Source: Saccharopolyspora_C sp047200635 (lineage in GTDB: Bacteria > Actinomycetota > Actinomycetes > Mycobacteriales > Pseudonocardiaceae). From it: 64,000 nt of DNA. Position 1 is the first letter of the stretch; each line of letters opens with the position of its first letter. Shown here in pieces: positions 35,239 through 42,555 of this stretch. The translations under genes and the position numbers were made by a program. A model generated the notes under the pieces. That model was given only the letters and a program-made list of their open reading frames with translations, was not told the origin of the DNA and did not search any database. The stretch spans positions 175,333 to 239,332 of the forward strand of contig NZ_JBJZOI010000007.1 of the NCBI RefSeq assembly GCF_047200635.1, given 5' to 3'.

Positions 35239-35726
35239 TTGCGGGTGTCGGTGTTCTCGTCGCCGTCCGTGCCCGACGCGGCGCAGTTGCCTTCCTCGTG
35301 GCAGCTACCGCACTTGTAGGCGTCGACGAGCCACAGCTCGGCGTCCACGACGTACCCGGCGCGGTGGATGGCGTCGATCGTGCCATCCCGCACGCTCGCC
35401 GGGTCTTTGGAGTGGTCCGATGCGCCGGGGGCGTCCTGGGGCACGTGGTGGATGAACCGGCCCGCGACCTGCTCGCAGAACTCGGCGTACTCGCGGGTGT
35501 GGAGGATGAACGCGTGCCAGCCGATGTCCACCGGCTTCGACGGGGCGAGGCGATTTCCGGGGAACCGGCCGCACGCACCGAGGAAGGCGAGCGCCTGGTC
35601 CATGATGCGTTCGGCGAACGCGGAATCAGTGCCTTCCTCGATGGTGATGCGGCGAACGAGTCGGGTGAACAGGTCTTCCGAGATCAGCGACCGCGCCGGG
35701 GCGCGGTCGGATGCGACGTAGGTCAT
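35235..35726 (-). CDS. Glycine-rich-domain-like (GRDP/DUF1399) protein
   Basis: A 163-residue protein. The DUF1399-type pattern includes WHAFILHTREYAEFCEQVAGRFIHHVPQ (about residues 68-95), plus a C-terminal Cys pair in YKCGSCHEEGNC. GGAGG lies 8 bases upstream of the ATG. It is coupled to the APH-type kinase by a GTGA overlap, so the two may act together. Actinomycete relatives often sit near small regulator genes. Biochemical function is unknown. Confidence 0.7.
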   Translation of the reverse strand: MTYVASDRAPARSLISEDLFTRLVRRITIEEGTDSAFAERIMDQALAFLGACGRFPGNRLAPSKPVDIGWHAFILHTREYAEFCEQVAGRFIHHVPQDAPGASDHSKDPASVRDGTIDAIHRAGYVVDAELWLVDAYKCGSCHEEGNCAASGTDGDENTDTRK

Positions 35727-36183
35727 GGTCTGAACCTCCGTTGAGTGATCTGGGGCTGATCGTGCCGATAACGCGGGTGGCGCCATACCTCCGTTTCGGT
35801 TCGAGGTCCGACCCACCCACCCGGTTGCGGCTCGTGGCCGCACGTCGGGACGCGGGCGGGGGTTGAGAGGACCGGTTCCGCGGCGGGGCGCGGCTCCCAC
35901 CGCCGAACCGGTCGGCCGGTGCCCGTCGAGGGACCTTCGGGCGCCGGAGTTGGTTGCCTCGCCGGGAGGTCCGCGGTCCGGGGGCGCGAACGCACCGGCG
36001 AGGCGCGGACTGCCGCCGGTGCGAGCACGGCGGCAGACCGAGTCCGTCATGTCCCGGCGGATGGGGTGCGCGCCCGGGGGTGCCCGGCCGGTGCCCGCCC
36101 GTTCGGGGTGACGGGCGAACACCGGCCGAGCGGGCGGCCTGCCGCGGTCCGGGGCAGCGGCGGGCCGCGGTCTCAGCGGCGGA
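35727..36183. other. 457-base intergenic region
   Basis: No convincing gene. The first 20 bases carry the ribosome binding site of the GRDP-like gene, and an ACGGAGG segment recurs about 45 bases further out. The rest is GC-rich without a clear hairpin; ORFs here have no family pattern. Confidence 0.5.
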
Positions 36184-36630
36184 TCACGCCGCGCGGCCGA
36201 GCGCGGAACGCGCGGTGCGCATCGGCGGGGCCGGCAGCCGCGAAAACGGGATCACGGCAAGGCCTGGCGCGTCCGGATCGCGCTCCGGCCACGGGATCGG
36301 CGGTTCCAGCTCGGGCGGCGGCTCGGCGCGGAAGGAGCGGTGTTCGCCCATCACCGCGAGCGCCGCTTCCAGCGCCGGGAACCGGACCGACTCGGGCTCG
36401 GTCGCGGTGGCCGCGACGCACGCCTGACACACCTCCCGGCCATCGAGCGGCGGCGGGCCGAACACCCGCGACATGCGCCCGACCAGCGGGTGCCCGCACG
36501 TCGTGACGATCACCGCCCCGCGAGCGCCCCGGCCGACCAGGTGCCACGTCGAACACCACTCCGAGGTCATCCACGCCAGCGCCGAACCGTCCGCGTCGCC
36601 GAGTTCGGTGGGGTCCCCCGGCGCGCTCAC
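36184..36630 (-). CDS. Hypothetical protein with a possible zinc-binding Cys/His cluster
   Basis: A 148-residue protein with no recognised family. Cysteines and His fall as EWCSTWH, TTCGHP and EVCQACVA, a spacing that could form a zinc site (residues about 20-80). A Pro-rich region (about 105-125) and a basic tail follow. The GTG overlaps the stop of the 69-residue gene as GTGA, so it is the last gene of a four-gene chain of overlapping small ORFs. Confidence 0.6.
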   Translation of the reverse strand: MSAPGDPTELGDADGSALAWMTSEWCSTWHLVGRGARGAVIVTTCGHPLVGRMSRVFGPPPLDGREVCQACVAATATEPESVRFPALEAALAVMGEHRSFRAEPPPELEPPIPWPERDPDAPGLAVIPFSRLPAPPMRTARSALGRAA

Positions 36631-36836
36631 GAGCTCGCCGCCGACTCGACTTCGCGGCGAACCTCGGCGATCGCCGCTCCGAGCTTGCGATGCAGCTCCT
36701 CGGCCTGGGCGAGATCGAGGATCGCCGCCACCTCGGCCGGGAGCTGAAGACTGATCCCGCGCCGAATCCGCCCGAGGTGGACCAGCCGGTCCCGGAAGGC
36801 GAGATCCCGGCACGGGACGGTGTGCTGAACGGACAT
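36627..36836 (-). CDS. Small hypothetical protein (69 aa)
   Basis: A 69-residue protein, largely helical, with Leu/Ala/Glu/Arg-rich stretches at about 30-65 (PAEVAAILDLAQAEELHRKL). GGGGAA precedes the ATG at 36836. It begins 10 bases after the next upstream gene and overlaps the following one by 4 bases. No family is recognised. A regulatory or scaffold role is possible but unsupported. Confidence 0.55.
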   Translation of the reverse strand: MSVQHTVPCRDLAFRDRLVHLGRIRRGISLQLPAEVAAILDLAQAEELHRKLGAAIAEVRREVESAASS

Positions 36837-36845
36837 GGTTCCCCT

Positions 36846-37091
36846 TCACATCGGACCTTCGGACGGAAGTCGGTACGGGGCGAGCGGGTACCGGGCCGCG
36901 CAGATCTCGGCGCAGTCGTCGCAGTAGGAGTCCATCGGCGGACGGACCCGCCGAGCGCCCACCGGGACGGTGACCAGCTCGCCGCACAGGGCTTCAGCGA
37001 CCCGTCCGGCGCCCCACTGCTCGGGCGGCTCGGTGGTCGCGTGAATCGAGTGCGAACCGTCCGGCAGGACGAACCGCACGAGCACGCTCAC
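36846..37091 (-). CDS. Small hypothetical protein with a Cys pair (81 aa)
   Basis: An 81-residue protein beginning VLVRFVLPDGSHSIHATTEPP and holding DSYCDDCAEICAARYP near the C-terminus, a C-x2-C-x3-C pattern that might bind a metal. The GTG overlaps the upstream 39-codon ORF stop as GTGA. No family recognised. It is one of a run of overlapping small genes that read divergently from the DUF6879 set. Confidence 0.55.
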   Translation of the reverse strand: MSVLVRFVLPDGSHSIHATTEPPEQWGAGRVAEALCGELVTVPVGARRVRPPMDSYCDDCAEICAARYPLAPYRLPSEGPM

Positions 37092-37207
37092 GGCCGCCGC
37101 TCCCGCCGCGCGTCCTCGCGGGCACCGGGCAGCCACCACAGCAGGAGCAACGGCCCGAACACGAGCGCCCACGCCAACGCACCGAGCACCACCGCAACCG
37201 TCAACAC
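37088..37207 (-). CDS. Tiny single-TM protein (39 aa)
   Basis: A 39-residue ORF with one TM helix (VLGALAWALVFGPLLLLWWLP) and a charged tail (REDARRERR). GGAGGTG lies right before the GTG. It leads the minus-strand chain 37207-36184. Reality rests on the ribosome binding site and the GTGA overlap with the next gene. Confidence 0.5.
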   Translation of the reverse strand: MLTVAVVLGALAWALVFGPLLLLWWLPGAREDARRERRP

Positions 37208-37556
37208 GACACCTCCGCCGAGGCGATCCGCTTCGTCTGACGCACAACGCCCGGCCACCGGGCCGGACCGGGGTTTCGCCTGCTCATGGATCGCCTCCCG
37301 AGATCGCGCAGCAGGGCACGTACGCAACCGCCGCCGTGAGTTCTGACGGGGGAGCCCACGGTGTTGCCGTTTCAGCCCTGCTGGCTCCCTCGCAGTCATG
37401 GTGCCCAAGTTTCGAGAACCATACAAGAAACACACGCGAAGCTTCTCGAAAATATCACCCTTATGGCGCAATCGGCATCGGTGGTTCGTGAAGTTCCCTG
37501 TGTATTGCGCAAGACATGCGCACTTGGTTCACTACCGGTCGATGAGGAGACCTGCC
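37208..37556. promoter_or_regulatory. 349-base divergent control region with inverted repeats
   Basis: It separates two divergent sets of small genes and is clearly less GC-rich than its surroundings between about 37390 and 37550. TTTCGAGAA (37410-37418) is mirrored by TTCTCGAAA (37443-37451), 33 bases centre to centre. A perfect TTGCGCAA palindrome lies at 37505-37512. These are plausible operators for the local HTH regulator at 38304. No gene was found. Confidence 0.55.
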
Positions 37557-37757
37557 ATGAAGCTCACTCACTTGGGCACCACCAGCGGGGGCGGCGGTTG
37601 CCCGGAGCTCTACGAAACCGACCGCGACACCTACGTCGTGCAAGGAAGCCGAGTGACTGATGCCGATGCGTTGGCGGCGTTGCACGCTCGCGGCCTGCCC
37701 GACCACGAGACCGCGGTCGAGATCCCGAAGGCCCTGCTGGGTTTCGCGAGGGGCTGA
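37557..37757 (+). CDS. Small conserved actinomycete protein (66 aa)
   Basis: A 66-residue protein. It matches the short proteins commonly encoded ahead of DUF6879 and Scr1-like regulators: GTTSGGGGCPELYETDR, then YVVQGSRVTDADALAAL, DHETAVEIP and a C-terminal LLGFARG. GAGGAG lies 8 bases upstream of the ATG, so the longer upstream reading frame is rejected. It ends two bases before the DUF6879 ATG, consistent with one operon. Function unknown. Confidence 0.75.
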   Translation: MKLTHLGTTSGGGGCPELYETDRDTYVVQGSRVTDADALAALHARGLPDHETAVEIPKALLGFARG

Positions 37758-37759
37758 TC

Positions 37760-38290
37760 ATGAGCGACCTGATCTCCGGCGAGCAGTTCGACGACCTGTT
37801 CCGCACCTTCCACAGCACGGCATTTCGCCTGGAAACGCAGGGCGTCTACAACGAAACGGTCGAGCGGGAACCAATCCGCCGGTTCGTCGCCGGAGAGGCG
37901 CCGGACGACACGTGGCTAGCTCCGTGGACCGATAACGTCCGTCGCGCAACAAGCCAGGGGCGACGGTTCCAGCGCGTGCGCTTGCTCACCGAGCCGTTGA
38001 CGCTCTACCTGCGGTTCGAATTGGATCTTGCCCTCCGCGCGAACCTGCCCGCAGGCGAGGAAATCCGTTGCATCACGGCCTCCAAGGCCGCGGACCTCGA
38101 CCTCCCTGTCGGAACCGACTTCTGGATGTTCGATGATGCACAGGTCGGGGTGATGCGCTTCGGAGACCGCGGGATGCTCGGGCTTGAGATGATCGACGGC
38201 ACCGACCACGTCGAGCAGTACCGAAGGTGGCGAGACCTGGCCTGGAGCTCCGCACAGCCCGCCGAGCAGTGGGCGCCGCTCGTGCAGTGA
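37760..38290 (+). CDS. DUF6879 family protein
   Basis: A 176-residue actinomycete protein. Recognisable DUF6879 features are FRTFHSTAFRLETQGVYN at the N-terminus, GRRFQRVRLLTEPLTLYLRFEL in the middle and DFWMFDDAQVGVMRFGD near the end. Family members lie next to Scr1/DUF397 genes throughout Streptomyces and relatives, and their role is unknown. It is 2 bases after the 66-residue gene and 13 bases before the HTH gene, indicating an operon of four genes. Confidence 0.85.
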   Translation: MSDLISGEQFDDLFRTFHSTAFRLETQGVYNETVEREPIRRFVAGEAPDDTWLAPWTDNVRRATSQGRRFQRVRLLTEPLTLYLRFELDLALRANLPAGEEIRCITASKAADLDLPVGTDFWMFDDAQVGVMRFGDRGMLGLEMIDGTDHVEQYRRWRDLAWSSAQPAEQWAPLVQ

Positions 38291-38303
38291 GGAAGAGGAG
38301 AGC

Positions 38304-39071
38304 GTGACCAGCTTCGAACAGCGACGACAGGACTTCGGCGAGAAGTTGCGCCGCTTCCGCGACGAAGCGGGCTTGACCGGCCGCGACCTTGCGTCCGCCC
38401 TGGGCTGGCCACACTCGAAAATCAGCAAGCTGGAAAACGGCAAGCAGACGGCCGAGGACCAAGACGTCATCGATTGGATGGATGCCCTCGGTGCGTCCGA
38501 GTCCTCGGCCCGCCAGCTGCTCGACGAACTCGCCGAGCTGCGGGTCAGCAAAGCCGCGTGGCGGGCTCAACTGCGCGCTGGCCACAAAGCCCGCCAACTT
38601 CAAAGCTTCGACAGCGAGCATGCCGCAACTCGCATCCGCAACGTCGAATTCGGCGTGGTCCCCGGACTCCTGCAAACCGCGGACTACGCCCGCGCCGTGT
38701 TCCGGACACAGGCCGAGCTCCTCCAGGTCCCGGACGACGACGCGGAAGCGTCGATCCGGGTCCGCATGCAACGTCAGCAGGTTCTATACCAGGGAAAACA
38801 GATCGAAGTCATCGTGTCGGAGCACGCCCTCCGCCACCCTGTCGCACCGACTGACGCCATGCTCGGGCAGCTTGATCGCCTCATCTCGGCCATCGACATT
38901 CCGGGACTGCGGTTCGGCGTCCTACCGGAGTTCCGCCGCTTGCCGAACATCACGATGAACGGCTTCATCATCCTTGATGATCTGGTTCAGGTGGAACACG
39001 TCTCGGCTGAGCTGACCATTGAAGACCCTGACCAGATCAGCATCTACCACCGGCTCATGGACCGGTTGTAG
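38304..39071 (+). CDS. Scr1-like XRE/DUF5753 regulator, truncated by an in-frame TAG
   Basis: A 255-residue HTH protein. The XRE domain is at about residues 12-70 (GLTGRDLASALGWPHSKISKLENG) and DUF5753 runs from about 90 to the end. The frame meets TAG at 39069-39071 after YHRLMDRL. Beyond it, 26 in-frame codons encode a helical tail (PVAAEGDEARAALQHIAEIY) ending in TGA at 39150-39152, two bases before the DUF397 ATG. The paralogue at 43-870 continues past FDRL into RRAALSPEDTATLL, so the TAG cuts off a normal C-terminus. It is either a recent nonsense mutation or a read-through site. GAGGAGAG precedes the GTG start. Confidence 0.85.
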   Translation: MTSFEQRRQDFGEKLRRFRDEAGLTGRDLASALGWPHSKISKLENGKQTAEDQDVIDWMDALGASESSARQLLDELAELRVSKAAWRAQLRAGHKARQLQSFDSEHAATRIRNVEFGVVPGLLQTADYARAVFRTQAELLQVPDDDAEASIRVRMQRQQVLYQGKQIEVIVSEHALRHPVAPTDAMLGQLDRLISAIDIPGLRFGVLPEFRRLPNITMNGFIILDDLVQVEHVSAELTIEDPDQISIYHRLMDRL

Positions 39072-39154
39072 CCGGTCGCGGCAGAAGGCGACGAAGCCCG
39101 TGCCGCGTTGCAGCACATCGCGGAGATCTATCGCAATCAGGCGAAGGGCTGACC

Positions 39155-39343
39155 ATGATGTTCCCATCCGGGTGGAGGAAATCAAGCCGCAGCGGGACGA
39201 ACAACTGCGTCGAGGTCGGCCGTGCCTCGAACGGTGCCGCTGTCCGGGACACCAAGGACCGGGCGGCGGGCTACTTCACCGCGACGGCCGGGCAGTGGGC
39301 CAGCTTCATCGGTGCGGTCCGGGCCGGGCGCTTCGACGGCTGA
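39155..39343 (+). CDS. DUF397 domain-containing protein (Scr2-like)
   Basis: A 62-residue protein with the full DUF397 pattern: WRKSSRSGTNNCVEVGR, then VRDTKDRAAGYFTAT and WASFIGAVRAGRFDG. In Streptomyces the Scr1/Scr2 pair has been described as toxin-antitoxin-like with DUF397 as partner of the HTH protein. Its ATG lies 2 bases after the frame's TGA at 39150, so it was originally coupled to the HTH gene. With the regulator cut short by TAG, that coupling would be altered unless read-through occurs. Confidence 0.88.
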   Translation: MMFPSGWRKSSRSGTNNCVEVGRASNGAAVRDTKDRAAGYFTATAGQWASFIGAVRAGRFDG

Positions 39344-39356
39344 ACCACTCCGCGGA

Positions 39357-39390
39357 GAAGCCCCGGCGGAGCTGACTCCGCCGGGGCTTC
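39357..39390 (+). terminator. Rho-independent-type terminator after the DUF397 gene
   Basis: A perfect 15-bp stem with a CTGA loop starts 13 bases past the DUF397 stop. It closes the 37557-39343 operon and separates it from the convergent gene at 39490. Confidence 0.85.
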
Positions 39391-39489
39391 CTCGTGCTCG
39401 CAGCGGCCCGTTCGCGGAGCACCGCGCTCGAAGCGACGGCTATCCGGCGCTCCGCACGGGCACCCCGAACCCGGGGTCCTCGACCCAGG

Positions 39490-40365
39490 TCACAACAGCC
39501 CCAACCCTTCCAGGTCGGTCACCGGGTCGGTCAGCGAGCAGGAGCCGTAGGAGGCGAACACGTCGCGCACGGCGGTCGCGGCCTCGTCGGACAGCGAGCT
39601 CGCCTCGGCGGCCAGCGCCTCGGGGTCGGAGCTCTCCAGCGCACCGCGCACGTCCCCGCCGGACAGGCAGCGCGCGGTGGCCACCAGCAGGTTGACGAAG
39701 CCGTGCTGCATGAACCCGGTCTCCGGGTCGGCGCCGCGGATCGCGGTCCGCATCCCGGCGGTGGCCTTGAACGGCACGCTCAGGGTGCTGACGGTGGCGA
39801 GGAAGTCGGCGACGACCTCGACGGGCGGCACCGCCCCGGAGGTGGGCCCGCCGGTGCGCAGCTTCGGCCAGCAGCCGTGCTCTGCGACGCGCTTGACGCC
39901 GTCGAGCCAGCCCTCGGGGCTGCGCCGGGGCTCGACGACGCGGACGACGTCCTCGGGGACGAACTCGGAGACCCGCTCCAGCCAGACGTCGTCGACGTCG
40001 GACGGCGCGGGCATCTCGACCATCCGCAGCGCGAGCAGCTCCTGGCGGCCCTCGATGATCGACAGCGCCTTGGGCACGCCGCCGAGGCCGGTGTCGCACA
40101 CCAGCGACAACGGCACCGGCTCCGCCGGTTTCGACCTGGCGAGCTCGGTGATGAGCTCGGCCAGCCGGGAGGCCTGGCACAGCATCGGGCCCAGCACCCC
40201 CGAGTACTCCCCGGCCCGGGCGGCGAGGTGATCGTTGACCGCCTGGTCGACCTGCGCGCTCCCCGGTGGGAACAGCGCCGCGTCATCGACCAGTCGGGCG
40301 AACAGGGGCGGGATGCCGCGCGGACCCGGCGCGCGAAGCTCAACAGCGCTTGACACGGCGCACAC
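39490..40365 (-). CDS. Conserved actinobacterial hypothetical protein
   Basis: A 291-residue protein. ARLVDDAALFPPGSAQVDQAVNDH is a strong conserved opening, and SVPFKATAGMRTAIRG and GFMQHGFVNLLVATARCLSGGD follow; the latter resembles widely conserved actinobacterial proteins of unknown function. No enzyme motif is recognised. A GTG at 40365 or 40356 is the start, and neither has a clear ribosome binding site. It faces the DUF2470 gene across a 362-base gap. Confidence 0.75.
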   Translation of the reverse strand: MCAVSSAVELRAPGPRGIPPLFARLVDDAALFPPGSAQVDQAVNDHLAARAGEYSGVLGPMLCQASRLAELITELARSKPAEPVPLSLVCDTGLGGVPKALSIIEGRQELLALRMVEMPAPSDVDDVWLERVSEFVPEDVVRVVEPRRSPEGWLDGVKRVAEHGCWPKLRTGGPTSGAVPPVEVVADFLATVSTLSVPFKATAGMRTAIRGADPETGFMQHGFVNLLVATARCLSGGDVRGALESSDPEALAAEASSLSDEAATAVRDVFASYGSCSLTDPVTDLEGLGLL

Positions 40366-40727
40366 GCTAATGCCGCGCCGTTCGGTGAACAAAGGTGGCC
40401 GATACGCGGACGGTCGGCGGCGTTGCGCTACCGTCGTTCGGCCGGTCATCACCGCAGGTGGCGCGCTCTCCGCTCGCGTCGGACGGCCGGACGCGAGGTC
40501 GCGACCGCCGGTCGCAGGCACCGGGGGCGACCAGGCGGACCGGATCGACCTCAGCCGCCGCGCCCGCACCGGGGCCGGCCGCGACCGAGCGGACGGCGGG
40601 AATCCACGACGCGGGCCCGGGATTCACCCGGCGGGCTCCGCCGATCGGGTCGATCAGCTGGTAAGACGGACGGCGGCTTTCCCCTGCGGACCCGCTGGGT
40701 TAGGCTTGCCTAAGTTGGAGGTGAGCG
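40366..40727. other. 362-base divergent intergenic region
   Basis: It holds the iron box described separately and the promoter of the DUF2470 gene. The rest is GC-rich. The plus-strand ORF 40395-40664 is not supported by codon bias or homology. Confidence 0.55.
40695..40713. promoter_or_regulatory. IdeR/DtxR-type iron box
   Basis: The core TTAGGCTTGCCTAA (40700-40713) is a perfect palindrome, and the 19-base window matches TTAGGTTAGSCTAACCTAA at 15 positions. It lies 14 bases before the DUF2470 GTG and overlaps TAGGCT, a likely -10 region, so iron-dependent repression is expected. Confidence 0.8.
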
Positions 40728-41507
40728 GTGCGCGAGAGGACGACACGTCGCCCGGCCAAGCCGACCCCGGCGGAGCGGGCCAGGACCATTGTTCGACGAG
40801 GTGGCAGAGCGGCGTTGACGCCGTCCGGGGAGAGCTCCGCCCGGATCGCCCCGCTGCTGCACCACGTGCATCCCGACGGCACCGCGACGGTGCTGCTCGG
40901 TGACGATCACCCGCTGGTGGCGACCGCGTGGCAGTCGCCGCGCGGCGAGATCGCCGCCGTGCTGGAGGTCGCCGATCCCACGCCCGTGCGGCTGCGCGAG
41001 TCGGTGCGCGGGCTGCTGTGGCTCACCGGCCAGATCCGGGTGCTCACCGGTGAGCGGGCCCGCGACGAGGTGCTCGCCGTCGCCGAGCAGCGACCGGACA
41101 GCAGGCTGCTCGACGCCGGGCACGGCGCCTCGGTGCTCAAGCTGGAGCCCGCCTCGCTGGTCCTGGCGGACGGGGAGGGGACCTGCCCGGTGCCCGGGGC
41201 CGAGTTCACCGCCGCCGAGCCGGACCCGTTCTGCCTGCTGGAGGACGGCTGGCTGCGGCACCTGGAGAGCGCGCACCGCGACGTGGTCGGAATGCTCGCC
41301 CGGCACCTGCCGGACGAGCTGCGCGGCGGGCACATCCGCCCGCTCGGCCTGGACCGGTTCGGCCTGCGGCTGCGGGTGGAATCGGCCGACGGCGACCACG
41401 ACGTGCGGCTGGCGTTCTCCGCCCCGGTGGAGACCGCGGAGTCGCTGGGGCTGGAGCTGCGCCGCCTGGTCGGCTGCCCCTTCCTCGCCGGCCAGCGCTC
41501 GGCCTGA
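40728..41507 (+). CDS. DUF2470 domain-containing protein
   Basis: A 259-residue protein. The N-terminal part (about residues 35-150) contains LLHHVHPDGTATVLLGDDHPL and the C-terminal DUF2470 (about 180-255) has HLESAHRDVVGMLARHLPDELRGG. DUF2470 occurs with the FMN-binding split-barrel of heme-utilisation proteins such as HugZ. The iron box at 40695-40713 and homology by position to Rv3839, an iron-repressed gene as I recall, support a role in heme or iron metabolism. GGAGGTG precedes the GTG. Confidence 0.85.
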   Translation: MRERTTRRPAKPTPAERARTIVRRGGRAALTPSGESSARIAPLLHHVHPDGTATVLLGDDHPLVATAWQSPRGEIAAVLEVADPTPVRLRESVRGLLWLTGQIRVLTGERARDEVLAVAEQRPDSRLLDAGHGASVLKLEPASLVLADGEGTCPVPGAEFTAAEPDPFCLLEDGWLRHLESAHRDVVGMLARHLPDELRGGHIRPLGLDRFGLRLRVESADGDHDVRLAFSAPVETAESLGLELRRLVGCPFLAGQRSA

Positions 41508-41589
41508 CCCCCGCGCCGCCGGTGCGGGCCGGAGCGCCGCGTCCTCGTCGGCGCCGGGCGGTGATCACGCTGCGGGTACCGTGCGGCGG

Positions 41590-42399
41590 GTGAGCACTGC
41601 GCGCGCGTGGCTGAGCCCGCCCCGGCCCGAGGAGCCCGCCCCGCTGGCGGATCCGGGGCAGCGGCGGGCGATCGTCATCGAGCTCGTCGTCGTGTTCGCG
41701 GTGACACTCGGGATGTCCGGCCTGCAGAGCCTGCTCTCGCTGCTGGACGCGCTGACCCAGGCGCAGCCGCTGGCGGACCAGTCCGTCGCGATCAACGCAC
41801 CGCAGGCCGAGTCGGGCCTGCTGGACCTGCTGCGCCAGCTCGCGGGCGTGCTGCGGTTGTTCGCCTGGGGTGCGCTGGGCCTGTACCTGCTGTGGCGCGG
41901 CGGGATCGAGCTGGCCCGGATCGGCGCGGACCGCTCGCGGCCGTGGCGGGACCTCGCGGGTGGCGCCGGGCTGGCGGCGCTGATCGGCGTCCCGGGTCTC
42001 GGCCTGTACCTGACCGCGCACGCGCTCGGGCTCAGCCTCACCGTGCAGCCGTCCACTTTGGACGACGTGTGGTGGCGGGCGCCGGTTCTGGTGCTCTCGG
42101 CGTTCGGGAACTCCTTCGCCGAGGAGGTCCTCGTCGTGGCGTACCTGCTGACCCGGTTGCGGCAGCTCGGCCTCGCGGAGAACCGGTCGCTGTGGATCTC
42201 GGCGGTGCTGCGAGGCAGCTACCACCTCTACCAGGGCTTCGGCGGCTTCGTCGGCAACGTGGTCATGGGCCTGGTCTTCGGGCGGGTGTGGCAGCGGACG
42301 AACCGGCTGTGGCCGCTGGTGGCCGGGCACGCGCTGATCGACGTGGTGGCGTTCGTCGGCTACGCCGCGCTGCGCGGCCGGGTCGGCTGGCTGCCCTGA
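41590..42399 (+). CDS. CPBP-family intramembrane metalloprotease (Abi/Rce1-like)
   Basis: A 269-residue membrane protein with about eight TM helices. The CPBP catalytic residues are present: EEVLVVAYLLTRL (Glu-Glu motif), RGSYHLYQGFGGFVGN (His) and AGHALIDVVAF (His, Asp). These enzymes process prenylated or other membrane substrates; the bacterial targets are mostly unknown. A TACCGT hexamer 7 bases before the GTG with no Shine-Dalgarno suggests a leaderless mRNA. Confidence 0.88.
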   Translation: MSTARAWLSPPRPEEPAPLADPGQRRAIVIELVVVFAVTLGMSGLQSLLSLLDALTQAQPLADQSVAINAPQAESGLLDLLRQLAGVLRLFAWGALGLYLLWRGGIELARIGADRSRPWRDLAGGAGLAALIGVPGLGLYLTAHALGLSLTVQPSTLDDVWWRAPVLVLSAFGNSFAEEVLVVAYLLTRLRQLGLAENRSLWISAVLRGSYHLYQGFGGFVGNVVMGLVFGRVWQRTNRLWPLVAGHALIDVVAFVGYAALRGRVGWLP

Positions 42400-42555
42400 G
42401 CCGGTCCCCGGAGCAGCGGCGGAACCGGCCCGCCCGATCCGACTCGACGGCCGCGCGCAACGATCGGGTGGCCGCGCCTCGATCTCGCGCAACGATCCAT
42501 GTTTTCGAGCCGCGATCAGCGCTCTTTTCGTTCGCCACCACTAGAGTTCGTGAGC

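Noticed and set aside
40395..40664. Possible 89-codon gene between two divergent genes
   Set aside because: No ribosome binding site, weak codon bias, low-complexity product, and it overlaps the iron-regulated promoter region.
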